From positions 1-24,118 of the forward strand of contig CAJTZQ010000056.1 of NCBI GenBank assembly GCA_910583795.1: 24,118 nucleotides of DNA, in the 5' to 3' direction. Made by a program: the position numbers and the translations under genes. Source of the DNA: an uncultured Muribaculaceae bacterium (GTDB lineage Bacteria > Bacteroidota > Bacteroidia > Bacteroidales > Muribaculaceae). Shown in pieces: positions 15,762 through 24,118 of the stretch. The notes beneath the pieces were generated by a model. It did not search any database. It worked only from the letters and a program-made list of their open reading frames with translations, and was not told the DNA's origin. The stretch's first letter is position 1; each line of letters starts with the position of its first letter.

Positions 15762-15796
15762 ATCTGATTGTATAGGATTGTGCGGTTTAAGAGGAA

Positions 15797-16678
15797 TCAG
15801 ATGAGGAGGGAGACGGGGAGGATCGGCATGGCGCCTGCTTGGGTGCAGACGTATGCGGATGTTTCGACTGCTCTTGTGTGGGCTGTCTTCACGTCATTGC
15901 CTTTCAGTATGCTTGAAATGAAAGCGGCTGTGAAGGAATCTCCCGCTCCGACAGTGTCTTCAACCTCTACAACGGGAGTGGGCTGGAACGATACATTACC
16001 GGGCGTGAACACGTAGCTGCCGTTGACGCCACATGTCAGGATCAACATCTTAAGATTGTATTTGCCGAGCAGTATCCAGCATTTGTCTTGAAGATCTATT
16101 CCCGGATAACCGAACAGACGACTTATGGTTACAAGTTCCTCATCGTTTATTTTGAGGATATTGCAACGTTTCATCGACTCGCAGATAGTTTCTTTTGTGA
16201 AGAATCCCTGACGCAGATTGATGTCGAAAATAATGAGTGGATCGTTCTCGGCAGGAATTGAGTCTATGAATTTGGTGATGGTTTCTCTTGACACCACATT
16301 CCTTTGTGCCAGAGAACCGAAGCATATAGCTTTAGTCGCTTTTGCAAGATTTTCGAGCGCCGGAGTAAACGGTATGTTGTCCCATGCCACATTTTCCTTG
16401 ATATCATATTGCGGGATGCCTGCCTGGTCTATTTCCACTTGCACTGTCCCTGTAGGATATGGGACTGTGTCAATAAACATATTGAGTCCTTTGGTATTAA
16501 AATTATCAAGGATTTCTTTGCCGAGAGCATCATCGCCGACTGCGCTTACGACACAGCTGCGAAGTCCGAATTGAGACACATGGTATGCGAAATTGGCGGG
16601 AGCACCCCCTATCTTTTTACCTTCGGGGAGAACGTCCCAAAGAGCCTCCCCCATTCCGATTACAAATTTATCTGACAT
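15797..16678 (-). CDS. fructokinase (PfkB family)
   Basis: A 293-aa carbohydrate kinase. The N-terminal signature GGAPANFAYHVSQFG binds the sugar. The C-terminal PfkB signature DTVGAGDSFTAAF holds the catalytic Asp (second D) and the anion hole. The length is normal for the family. It phosphorylates cytosolic fructose with ATP, which fits the permease and fructanase encoded upstream on the same strand. It is the last gene of the operon, about 125 nt after the permease, with a heptamer-repeat region between them. In Bacteroides thetaiotaomicron an equivalent kinase belongs to the fructan locus. Confidence 0.9.
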   Translation of the reverse strand: MSDKFVIGMGEALWDVLPEGKKIGGAPANFAYHVSQFGLRSCVVSAVGDDALGKEILDNFNTKGLNMFIDTVPYPTGTVQVEIDQAGIPQYDIKENVAWDNIPFTPALENLAKATKAICFGSLAQRNVVSRETITKFIDSIPAENDPLIIFDINLRQGFFTKETICESMKRCNILKINDEELVTISRLFGYPGIDLQDKCWILLGKYNLKMLILTCGVNGSYVFTPGNVSFQPTPVVEVEDTVGAGDSFTAAFISSILKGNDVKTAHTRAVETSAYVCTQAGAMPILPVSLLI

Positions 16679-16688
16679 ATGTGTTGAA

Positions 16689-16792
16689 TTTTGAGTTTTG
16701 AGTTTTGAGTTGTGAGTTTTGAGTTGTGAGATATGAGTCTTGAGTCTTATTGATAGTAATGAGTAAATTTCTCACAACTCATAACTCACAAC
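16689..16792. repeat. tandem heptamers facing inverted heptamers
   Basis: Eight tandem 7-bp units run from 16689 to 16744 (TTTTGAG, TTGTGAG, ATATGAG and TCTTGAG variants). Three units in the opposite orientation (CTCACAA, CTCATAA, CTCACAA) lie at 16771-16791. The two blocks can pair into a hairpin. The region fills the kinase-permease gap and carries no gene. Confidence 0.8.
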
Positions 16793-16804
16793 CATTGATA
16801 AAGT

Positions 16805-17992
16805 CTAAACTTTCTTGATTTTTGAGATGAAATATACAAGATAAACAATCGGGATGCACATGATTGCCACTGCACCGGTCTGGTTACCTATGAAGTCACT
16901 CGCATAACCCATGGCAAGCGGGAAAACTGTGCCACCGAATAGTCCCATGATCATTAGTCCTGACACCTCGTTTTTTTCTTTAGGGGAAGCAAGGAGCGCC
17001 TGAGAGAAAATGATTGAGAATATATTTGAGTTGCCGAATCCTACAAGCGCGATCCCGGTATAGATAACTCCGAGGGTCGTACCAGTGAAAAGCAGGACAG
17101 CTGCGGCAAGCATCATCAATGCACTTATTGCAAAGAATATGCGAGGAGAAACATAGCGGAGAATAAATGCACCGAGGAAACAGCCGATCGTACGGAATAT
17201 AAAATAAAGACCGGTGGCAAAACTTGCTTCCTCAAGTGGGAGAGCAAGACGCTCCATGATGATTTTTGGTGCGATGGTGTTAGTGCCGACGTCGATTCCC
17301 ACATGACACATTATTCCAAGGAAACAAAGCAGAATGAACGGCGTGCCGAGGAGCTTCACACATTCCTTGATACCTGAAGCCTTGTCGGGTTTCTCCTCTT
17401 CTATAGGTGTTGCGGCAAGGGCGGATATCGAAAGGAAGCTTACAATAGCGTAGATCACGAACAGGGCTCTCCATCCAAGACCGAAAGTGGGAAGATAAGT
17501 CGTGGCAGCCCAAGCAGCGATTATAGGGGCAAGGAATGATGCGATAGCCTTGACAAACTGTCCGAAAGTAAGCGTGGATGCGAGTTTGTCACTGCTGATA
17601 AGGTTTGTCACTAACGGGTTGAGAGACGTCTGCATTATGGCGTTTCCGATACCAAGAAGGGAGAAAGAGATAAGCATCGTGTAGTAGCCGTCGCCGGTGA
17701 TTGGAATGATAAGGGAAAGAGTAGTCACGACGAGGCTGACAAGTACGGTTTTCTTGCGTCCTATCTTGTTCATCAGGATGCCTGTGGGCACAGAAAACAG
17801 AAGGAACCAGAAAAATACGAGAGAGGGAAACAGGTTTGCCTGGGAGTCGGAAAGACCGAGATCTTTCTGAACATAGTTTGATGCAGTGCCGACCAGGTCT
17901 ACGAAGCCCATTGCGAAGAAACAGAGCATCACTGGCACTATCTGGAGAAGAGAGTTCCGCTTTGAGGCAGTTATAGTTGTTGACATTTCCAT
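16805..17992 (-). CDS. MFS sugar permease, probable fructose transporter
   Basis: A 395-aa integral inner-membrane protein with about 12 hydrophobic helices. It has the MFS loop motif between helices 2 and 3 (GILMNKIGRKKTVLVSL). It resembles the FucP / glucose-galactose branch used by Bacteroidales for sugar import. Translation may begin at the ATG at 17992 or at the third codon (ATG at 17986). It lies between the GH32 gene (44-nt gap) and the fructokinase, so it is the likely route for fructose into the cytosol. The exact substrate is inferred from context. Confidence 0.85.
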   Translation of the reverse strand: MEMSTTITASKRNSLLQIVPVMLCFFAMGFVDLVGTASNYVQKDLGLSDSQANLFPSLVFFWFLLFSVPTGILMNKIGRKKTVLVSLVVTTLSLIIPITGDGYYTMLISFSLLGIGNAIMQTSLNPLVTNLISSDKLASTLTFGQFVKAIASFLAPIIAAWAATTYLPTFGLGWRALFVIYAIVSFLSISALAATPIEEEKPDKASGIKECVKLLGTPFILLCFLGIMCHVGIDVGTNTIAPKIIMERLALPLEEASFATGLYFIFRTIGCFLGAFILRYVSPRIFFAISALMMLAAAVLLFTGTTLGVIYTGIALVGFGNSNIFSIIFSQALLASPKEKNEVSGLMIMGLFGGTVFPLAMGYASDFIGNQTGAVAIMCIPIVYLVYFISKIKKV

Positions 17993-18018
17993 ATTATTAT
18001 TTGTTGAGAGTTAATTCT

Positions 18019-18046
18019 ATTATCAATTATCCATTATCAATTCACT
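18019..18046. repeat. tandem heptamers over the GH32 stop codon
   Basis: ATTATCA, ATTATCC, ATTATCA and a decayed ATTCACT run in tandem. The minus-strand TGA stop of the GH32 gene (18037-18039) is made from the third unit. This is the second gap of the operon with a 7-bp periodic repeat of unrelated sequence. Confidence 0.6.
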
Positions 18047-19890
18047 TTCCCTTTAACCATGTAGACTTTCAGATTCTCCAGTTTGGCGTTGCCGCCTTCG
18101 GATCTGACCGAAAGGGTAGAATACGGCTCATTGGGGAAAACAAGATTTGTCATGACGAAATTTCCGTCGTTGCCGAAGAGTTCGATGCTTGAGCGGTCGA
18201 TGAAAATTCTCAGGCTTGTTTTTCCATTTTGTTCAAACGTCGGAGACACGGTGACTGCCGGGAAGTTTTCATTGAAATCTACCACACCACTCTCTCTGCG
18301 GTCGAATGCCATTGTATGATTCTTTGGATCGTAGGTCATTACAACTTTATCCCCGGCTTTATTGGCGAGTGTCATTACAATAGAAGATGCATTTTTAGCG
18401 TCCAGGCTTGCAGTGATTTCACACGCCCCAAGGGTGGCTGCCGGAATAGAGACAACAGTCGGTTTCTTACCGATGGATTTTCCTGAAAGAGAAGAAACAG
18501 CTTTCCCTCTTAAGGCGTCTATCTCGGGAGAGGGAATGGAAGCAAGATAAATCTGTCCGTCAGGCTGGGTGAACAGTTTCATTTCGCGGGGAAGAGTGTT
18601 GGCACTGCGGTATTGAGAGGTCGGGACATCGGCTGCATATTGCCAGTTGCTCATCCATCCTATGACCGTGCGACGGTTATCGGGGGCGTCACTCCAGCTC
18701 ACAGTAGCATAGTGGTCTTTGCCATAGTCCATCCATTTTGTAGGGATATTCCCGTCTGCATCCGTGTCTGCTGTGAATTTCTTTCCGTCGAAATCGCCAA
18801 TGAAATATTGGGTTGCGCTCCCACCGAAAGGCCCTCCCGGATTAAGGTTGCAAAGAAGTACCCATTTCTTGACATCGGATCCTTCTACAGGGAGTTCGAA
18901 CAGGTCAGGACATTCCCAGACGCCGTCTTGTGCTCCTATCCCTTTGCCGAAAGCACTATGTAGAGTCCAGTTCTTGAGGTCGGGAGAGGTGAAGAAAAGC
19001 ATTTCGTGGTCAAGGGCATGAGCGAGAACGAGATTCCATTCTTTAGTAGCCTCATTCCAGAACATATTGGGGTCGCGTGCCTCACTTTCAAGAGTTATGA
19101 TGGGATTGCCGGGATATACGGAAAATGTCTTGCCGTTGTCTGTGCTTGATGCGAGGCTCTGCATCTGGCTTGTGCCTGCAGATGTGAAAAGCGCAATCAC
19201 GGCATCTTCTCCGAACCCTGCGGTATTATTTTTATCGATTGTACAGCTTCCGCTGAATACAGAACCGAGACCGTCAGGGCGTATGGCTATAGGCTCATGT
19301 TTCCAATTGATAAGGTCGGTAGAAGATGAATGTCCCCATGTCATGTTTTGCCATTTTGATCCGTAGGGATTGTATTGATAATAAAGATGCCATACGCCAT
19401 CTTTATAAAACATCCCGTTCGGGTCGTTCATCCAGCCATATTCGGGAGTATGATGGAAAAGAGGACGATATTTTGTTTCACGGTCGGAAGTATCGAAAGA
19501 ATCTGCAAGATGAATGCCTTCCCAACAAACGGCATCCTTTGCCTCGCGTATCGAACTGCGGTCGTGAGGAGCCAGTATGTCGAGCATAACGTTGTGTCCT
19601 TTATATCTTGAAAGATCGAAAGGGACAGAGAAATCGGTTTTAGACTGTGCGAGTCTTACATATATGGTTTCAGCGATTTTCCCGTCCACCAATATGTTTA
19701 TACGGGCATCGTCGATACTTTCCTGCACTGGAAGTATAAGAAGATTGCTGTCGCCGGTCACTCTCACGAGAGTATTGTTGACGCCAAGATGATTCACTTC
19801 CACACCTTCCGCACCGTATAAGGATAGCGGAGCTAAAAAGGAAGCGCTTGTCATGATGGCTGCTGTGATTCGGTCAGTTATTTTTTTCAT
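18037..19890 (-). CDS. secreted GH32 fructanase (levanase/inulinase/invertase family)
   Basis: A 617-aa glycoside hydrolase family 32 enzyme with a signal peptide and no clear lipobox. The catalytic triad is visible: WMNDPNG (nucleophile D156), ARDPNMFW (transition-state Asp D273) and VWECPDLF (acid/base E326). About 100 residues precede the five-bladed propeller, and a C-terminal beta-sandwich follows, including the typical IFIDRSSIELFGNDG segment. It releases fructose from fructans or sucrose; levan against inulin preference cannot be read from sequence. The start is the ATG at 19890, where the signal peptide begins; an in-frame ATG at 19986 would add 32 polar residues. It is the first gene of the minus-strand operon. 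Confidence 0.92.
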   Translation of the reverse strand: MKKITDRITAAIMTSASFLAPLSLYGAEGVEVNHLGVNNTLVRVTGDSNLLILPVQESIDDARINILVDGKIAETIYVRLAQSKTDFSVPFDLSRYKGHNVMLDILAPHDRSSIREAKDAVCWEGIHLADSFDTSDRETKYRPLFHHTPEYGWMNDPNGMFYKDGVWHLYYQYNPYGSKWQNMTWGHSSSTDLINWKHEPIAIRPDGLGSVFSGSCTIDKNNTAGFGEDAVIALFTSAGTSQMQSLASSTDNGKTFSVYPGNPIITLESEARDPNMFWNEATKEWNLVLAHALDHEMLFFTSPDLKNWTLHSAFGKGIGAQDGVWECPDLFELPVEGSDVKKWVLLCNLNPGGPFGGSATQYFIGDFDGKKFTADTDADGNIPTKWMDYGKDHYATVSWSDAPDNRRTVIGWMSNWQYAADVPTSQYRSANTLPREMKLFTQPDGQIYLASIPSPEIDALRGKAVSSLSGKSIGKKPTVVSIPAATLGACEITASLDAKNASSIVMTLANKAGDKVVMTYDPKNHTMAFDRRESGVVDFNENFPAVTVSPTFEQNGKTSLRIFIDRSSIELFGNDGNFVMTNLVFPNEPYSTLSVRSEGGNAKLENLKVYMVKGKVN

Positions 19891-20030
19891 CTGTTTTTGA
19901 TTTGATTTTCTAATTAAAAATGAACCTGAAATAATCTTTTTTACCGGAGAGTCTTTTCTACGGCTGTCCCGATTTGCGGGAAGCATTTATCAAAGGATGT
20001 GATGGTAAAACCCATTTGGTTTTCACATTG

Positions 20031-20038
20031 CAAAACTA
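20031..20038 (-). promoter_or_regulatory. possible -7 box of the fructan operon
   Basis: Reading the minus strand, TAGTTTTG matches TAnnTTTG. The nearest TTTG upstream is 26 nt away, too far for a standard -33 box, which fits a promoter needing an activator such as the divergently encoded hybrid regulator. The leader would be about 135 nt. Confidence 0.45.
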
Positions 20039-20144
20039 CTATATAATTGAAAGAGCGTGTATAACAAATGATGCAATGTGTATTAAAAATGTTGTAAATC
20101 ATAAATATTTATAGTATTTACATTTTTTTTCATAGGATAATGCT

Positions 20145-20152
20145 TAAATTTG
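20145..20152 (+). promoter_or_regulatory. possible -7 box of the hybrid sensor gene
   Basis: TAAATTTG fits the consensus and lies 61 nt before the ATG. The -33 position is only T-rich, so a weak promoter is likely. A 12-bp palindrome (ATAAATATTTAT, 20101-20112) just upstream could be a binding site in the shared divergent control region. Confidence 0.5.
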
Positions 20153-20213
20153 TAGGCACGAAGATCATATATGCTGAATTATACGGAAACTTTAAGTTTT
20201 AATAAGACATATC

Positions 20214-22967
20214 ATGAAACAATTCATAAGTTTTTTAATTGTAGTTTTCACGTTCATGGGGGTTACTTCATGTGGAAGTGATAAGAAATATAAAATAGGT
20301 GTCTCACAATGTAGTGAAGACGATTGGCGTGCCAAAATGAACGATGAGATCAACAGAGAAATCATGCTCCATGAAGACGCGATGGTGGAGATACGCTCCG
20401 CCGGCGATAACAATCAGAAGCAGATTGAGGATATACGTTATTTTGTAGACAATGATTTCGATATATTGATAGTCTCCCCTAACGAAGCGGCAGCCTTGAC
20501 ACCAATAATAGATGAGGTGTATGGGAAAGGTATACCGGTCATAATTTTTGACCGCAACATTAATTCTGATTCCTACACAGCAAGGATGGGTGTGGATGAC
20601 AAAGGACTTGGGAAATCGGCGGCACATTATGCTTTTCATATTCTTGGATACAATCCCAAGGCAATAGAAATCTATGGTCTCCCCGGCTCAACACCAGCCG
20701 AGGACCGTCACACCGGTTTCGCCACAGAGTTTGAACAGCATGGCGGCACGTTGCTTGCCAGCAAACCGGCAAATTGGAATCAAGAGGATGCTATTCTTTT
20801 GGTAGATTCATTATTAAATGAATATCAAGATGTAGGTCTTATCTTCGCGCACAACGACAGAATGGCTATAGGAGCTTCAGAGGTAGTTAAAAGACTTGGC
20901 AGGGATAATATTAAGATCATAGGTATAGACGCCGCTCCCGAAATAGGTATAAAGGCTGTGAGAGAGGGTATTATAGATGCTACATTTCTTTATCCCACTG
21001 AAGGACACCGGTTGATTCAGACGGCATTGAAGATATTGAAGGGTGAGCCTTACGATAAAGAGATTATAATTCCCGCCTCTTCAGCGGTAGACAAGACTAA
21101 TGCAGACATTCTTCTCTTGCAAAACGAGACTTTGAAAGCCGAGACGGATAAAATGAAGGTGCTTAAAGGTCAGATTGACGATTATTGGGCGCAACATTCG
21201 TCGCAGACATTCCTGTTTTATGCCAGTATTGCAATCCTTGTCCTTTTAAGTGGGTTTCTTTTTCTTTTGCTGCGCACGTTCTGGATGAATAAACGCCATC
21301 AGGCAGTTCTGATGAGTCAGAATCGTCTTCTTGAAGAAGAGAGAGACAAGCAGAAGGAGCTGAATATAAAATTAGAAGAGGCTACACAATCCAAACTGAT
21401 GTTTTTTACTAATGTCAGCCACGATTTGCGCACACCTCTGACTCTGATTTCCGAACCGGTTTCACAATTGGCTGCGGCATCAAATCTGACACCGCAACAG
21501 CATGCCCTTATGAAAATAGCCGATAAGAATGTTAGAATTCTTTATAGGCTTATAAATCAGATTCTTGATTTTAGAAAATATGAAAACGGCAAATTGAAAT
21601 TACATCTGTCGGAGATTGATTTCAGAAAAGTGGTAGACGATTGGATGGATTCGTTCAGGGAGATGGCAAGGAAAAGGGATATAAAACTGAGACTAAACGC
21701 ACCTGAAGGGGATAATCCATTGTTGATTGCCATCGATGTCGAGAAATTTGAACGTGTATTTTTCAATCTGGTTTCAAATGCGTTTAAATACACAAAAGAC
21801 AACGGGTCAATAACTATATCGTATACTTTTGATAATCAAAAACTCGAGATGAAGGTTGTCGATACCGGCGAAGGTATTAGTGAAATGGATCTGGGAAATA
21901 TATTCGATCGTTTCTATCAGGTGGATCGTATACATCCAAAAGGATCCGGTATCGGATTGTCGCTTGCCAAAGCGTTTATAGAACTTCATGGAGGAACGAT
22001 ATCTGTTGAAAGCGAGATTAACAAGGGGTCTGTGTTTATTGTGACCTTACCGATTGTTCATGTTGCTGAAAATCCGGTTGATGTGGTTAAGAATATAGAA
22101 TCTTCGGCAGTTGAGTCAGAACTTGACTCGATAGAAGGAGAAATCAAGTTTGATTCGGACAGACCGGTATTGCTGATTATAGACGATAATCGAGATATAA
22201 GGCAGATGGTCAGTGAATTGATGAATGATGAGTATAATATTATAACAGCCTCTAATGGCGCGGATGGTGTGAAGAAAGCCGCCAAGTATGTCCCTGACCT
22301 AATAATCTGCGACGTGATGATGCCGGGTATGGATGGTCTTGAGTGTTGTTCTTTACTCAAGGAAGAAGTTTCTACTTCGCATATACCCGTATTGATGCTC
22401 ACGGCATGTTCGATGGATGAACAGCGGGCGCAAGGATATGACAGCGGAGCCGACGGCTATCTGTCGAAGCCCTTTTCATCACAAGTATTGAAGTCCCGGT
22501 GTGCCAGCCTCATAAAGAACAGAAAGCGTATTAAGGAGCTGTGGCAGAATCCTGCAAGCCGGACAATGGATGATGTTAAATCGAGTGTTGACAGAAAGAA
22601 AGAGATTTCCAAAACATCTGATATCGAGAATGCTTTCTATGCAAAATTTCTTGAGATATTTGATTCTGAAATGGGTAACGCCGACGTGAGTGTAGATAGT
22701 CTTGCCGCTAAAATGGGTCTTGAAAGGACGCAGTTCTATCGCAAGATAAAGGCATTGACCAATTATTCACCTGTTGAACTGATGCGCAATCTAAGGCTTA
22801 AAAAGGCACGCAGCCTTATCACGGGGAGTGATAAGACAATCAGTGAGATAGGATATGAGGTGGGTTTCTCTACACCTGCATATTTCACTAAATGCTATCG
22901 TGAGGCATATGGAGAAACCCCTACAGAAACACGTTCAAAATTAACAGGTAGCGCCTCTCTATCGTAA
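20214..22967 (+). CDS. hybrid two-component system sensor/regulator with a periplasmic sugar-binding domain (BT1754-like)
   Basis: A 917-aa one-protein signalling system. A signal ending in GVTSC (C20) is followed by a RbsB-like periplasmic binding domain (about 25-295). Then come a membrane helix (332-354), a coiled linker, a HisKA domain (NVSHDLRTPL, phosphorylated H403), a HATPase domain (N518/N522 box, DTGEGI 550-555, GSGIGLSL 577-584), a receiver with D700 (LIICDVMMPGMDG) and a C-terminal AraC-type HTH (about 805-910). In B. thetaiotaomicron, BT1754 has this layout and binds fructose. The divergent GH32-permease-kinase operon makes fructose the likely ligand here. The GVTSC motif could mark a lipid anchor, which is unusual for this class. 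The S41-like gene follows by 16 nt. Confidence 0.93.
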   Translation: MKQFISFLIVVFTFMGVTSCGSDKKYKIGVSQCSEDDWRAKMNDEINREIMLHEDAMVEIRSAGDNNQKQIEDIRYFVDNDFDILIVSPNEAAALTPIIDEVYGKGIPVIIFDRNINSDSYTARMGVDDKGLGKSAAHYAFHILGYNPKAIEIYGLPGSTPAEDRHTGFATEFEQHGGTLLASKPANWNQEDAILLVDSLLNEYQDVGLIFAHNDRMAIGASEVVKRLGRDNIKIIGIDAAPEIGIKAVREGIIDATFLYPTEGHRLIQTALKILKGEPYDKEIIIPASSAVDKTNADILLLQNETLKAETDKMKVLKGQIDDYWAQHSSQTFLFYASIAILVLLSGFLFLLLRTFWMNKRHQAVLMSQNRLLEEERDKQKELNIKLEEATQSKLMFFTNVSHDLRTPLTLISEPVSQLAAASNLTPQQHALMKIADKNVRILYRLINQILDFRKYENGKLKLHLSEIDFRKVVDDWMDSFREMARKRDIKLRLNAPEGDNPLLIAIDVEKFERVFFNLVSNAFKYTKDNGSITISYTFDNQKLEMKVVDTGEGISEMDLGNIFDRFYQVDRIHPKGSGIGLSLAKAFIELHGGTISVESEINKGSVFIVTLPIVHVAENPVDVVKNIESSAVESELDSIEGEIKFDSDRPVLLIIDDNRDIRQMVSELMNDEYNIITASNGADGVKKAAKYVPDLIICDVMMPGMDGLECCSLLKEEVSTSHIPVLMLTACSMDEQRAQGYDSGADGYLSKPFSSQVLKSRCASLIKNRKRIKELWQNPASRTMDDVKSSVDRKKEISKTSDIENAFYAKFLEIFDSEMGNADVSVDSLAAKMGLERTQFYRKIKALTNYSPVELMRNLRLKKARSLITGSDKTISEIGYEVGFSTPAYFTKCYREAYGETPTETRSKLTGSASLS

Positions 22968-22983
22968 TTAAGGTTATACGTTT

Positions 22984-24084
22984 ATGAATCTCAAAATATT
23001 TTTTTCATCATTGGCATTGTCGGCATGCCTGTCTTTACACGGAGTTGAACTACAGAAAGACTCGCTTCTCTCTGACTTCGATACTCTTGTGAAGATAATA
23101 GAGATGACTCATCCGGATCCATACTCCAATTATGGAGGACGTGTGTTTTTTCATAAGAAAGCGGCGGATTTCCGCAATAATCTGTTAAAAGACTCCGGTC
23201 TTAATGTCGGCGGTCTTTATGAAAGGGCTGCGGAATTTATGTCGCTTCTTCAAGACGGACATTCGTTTATTTCTCCCTCTATGGATACCCAATCCGGATT
23301 CGGCACGGATTCTCTTTTGGTTGTGAAATTTATGTATGCAGATGGCTCGCTTGTGGTCAATGCTATAGATTCAGTTTCAGGTCATTTATTGGGGAGCCGT
23401 CTGATCGGCATCAACGGAATTCCGGTTAAAGAGATAACTGATCGTGTGGCACGCTATTATCCCTGTGAAAATCAAGCGGGAAAATATGGATTTCTTTCAG
23501 ATTATTTCCGGACTCTGAATATTTATAGAAAATTAGCGGGAGATAAAAGTGCAAGATTAATATTCGATCTTGTTACTTCGGAGGGTGATAGTGTCTCATA
23601 TTCTCCAGTAGTGGTCAATACCCGTGATTTTTCCAAAGTTCTTAAAGCGAGAGTGCCGGAAAGTGATAGGTTTCCTTCTCACCAGATGGAATGGCGTGAT
23701 ATTGATGGCACAATGTTTTTCCGGTTGACTACCGTAATGTCTCGAGAGAATTTTGAATTTCAATATAATAACAGTTGGGATTTTTATGGTCAACTTAAAG
23801 GGTATTATCGTATGGCAGGTATGGATATGCCGCTTGATACAGTTGCCGCCATTAAGGCAGTTCCTTCCATGTCTGAGAGTTTCATGGATATGTTGTCGGA
23901 TATGAAATCTAAAGGGATCAAAAGGTTGGTGATAGATCTCCGCGGAAACGGGGGTGGATGGACCCCTATCACATTGCCTACCCTTTATATGATGTATGGC
24001 GACGATTATCTTGAAACCGATATGTCAAGCGATTTCTATCGCCGGATATCTGATCTTTATTTGAATAAAGAAACCGCAAATTAG
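22984..24084 (+). CDS. S41-family peptidase-like protein, apparently cut short
   Basis: 366 residues with a signal peptide (MNLKIFFSSLALSACLSLHG). An N-terminal helical region follows (FDTLVKIIEMTHPDPYSNYGG, then MSLLQDGHSFI). There is a PDZ-like strand pair (LLGSRLIGINGIPVKEITDRV) and the S41 core strand RLVIDLRGNGGG near residue 325. In S41 enzymes the catalytic serine lies after that strand, so the frame stopping at TAG 24082-24084 would lack it. In the +3 frame the reading continues without a stop to the window end (NRKLGHYAEFGSDVF), which suggests a frameshift or sequencing error near 24069-24084. It lies 16 nt after the hybrid sensor gene, so it is probably in the same transcript. Confidence 0.7.
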   Translation: MNLKIFFSSLALSACLSLHGVELQKDSLLSDFDTLVKIIEMTHPDPYSNYGGRVFFHKKAADFRNNLLKDSGLNVGGLYERAAEFMSLLQDGHSFISPSMDTQSGFGTDSLLVVKFMYADGSLVVNAIDSVSGHLLGSRLIGINGIPVKEITDRVARYYPCENQAGKYGFLSDYFRTLNIYRKLAGDKSARLIFDLVTSEGDSVSYSPVVVNTRDFSKVLKARVPESDRFPSHQMEWRDIDGTMFFRLTTVMSRENFEFQYNNSWDFYGQLKGYYRMAGMDMPLDTVAAIKAVPSMSESFMDMLSDMKSKGIKRLVIDLRGNGGGWTPITLPTLYMMYGDDYLETDMSSDFYRRISDLYLNKETAN

Positions 24085-24118
24085 GACACTATGCAGAGTT
24101 CGGCAGCGATGTCTTCAA

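Noticed and set aside
16689..16792. CRISPR-like array
   Set aside because: The units are 7 bp tandem repeats without spacers, and no cas genes are nearby.
18083..19611. several plus-strand frames opposite the GH32 gene
   Set aside because: They are antisense shadows of a clearly coding gene with an intact catalytic triad.
19891..19986. 32-residue N-terminal extension of the GH32 enzyme
   Set aside because: The extension is polar and basic and would bury the signal peptide; the ATG at 19890 gives a normal secreted protein.
1..24118. tRNA or rRNA genes
   Set aside because: I saw no cloverleaf with a T-arm GTTCRANNC-type pattern in a consistent position and no rRNA-like conserved blocks; a dedicated scan was not possible.

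Overview
The window looks like chromosomal DNA of a Bacteroidales bacterium, most likely from a gut lineage close to Bacteroides or Muribaculaceae. The evidence is Bacteroidota-type promoters (TTTG, about 20 nt, then TAnnTTTG), a type IX secretion-like C-terminal tail, a FISUMP-type surface protein, a BspA-like lipoprotein and a hybrid two-component regulator beside a fructan-utilisation cluster. The genus is inference.

Layout. (1) 1-1618: a gene-poor stretch rich in inverted repeats, then a toxin-first HigB/HigA-like toxin-antitoxin pair (652-1393) with a textbook promoter, then a short junction region. It reads like the end of an inserted element, because the next gene is cut off inside a conserved C-terminal motif. 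(2) 1619-4146, minus strand: two translationally coupled secreted proteins, a small one with a sorting-like tail and a large one truncated at its C-terminus. (3) 4563-15760, plus strand: an accessory island holding an AAA+ ATPase of the CbbX/SpoVK type, an unrecognised 330-aa protein, a WYL-domain regulator, a small secreted protein, a very AT-rich 1034-aa protein with a HEPN-type R-x4-H motif, a NERD-domain protein with about five membrane helices, and two overlapping lipoprotein genes. Three transcription units here (AAA+, NERD, lipoproteins) have the same 19-bp dyad (ATTGnAA-N5-TTnCAAT) exactly 28 bp upstream of the -7 box and lack a normal -33 box. This suggests one regulon, possibly controlled by the WYL protein. 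It is the best candidate in the window for an undescribed system. A 201-bp MITE-like element lies in the leader of the lipoprotein operon. (4) 15797-24084: a compact fructan cluster. Fructokinase, an MFS sugar permease and a secreted GH32 fructanase lie on the minus strand, divergent from a BT1754-like hybrid sensor/regulator on the plus strand, which is followed by an S41-peptidase-like gene that stops early.

How the genes fit together. The fructan block is a minimal self-contained pathway: an exported hydrolase releases fructose, the permease imports it, the kinase phosphorylates it and the periplasmic sugar-binding sensor controls expression. The central island combines two nuclease-type signatures (HEPN and NERD), an ATPase, a WYL regulator and envelope proteins. 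A defence or envelope-stress role is a reasonable hypothesis, but nothing in the sequence proves it.
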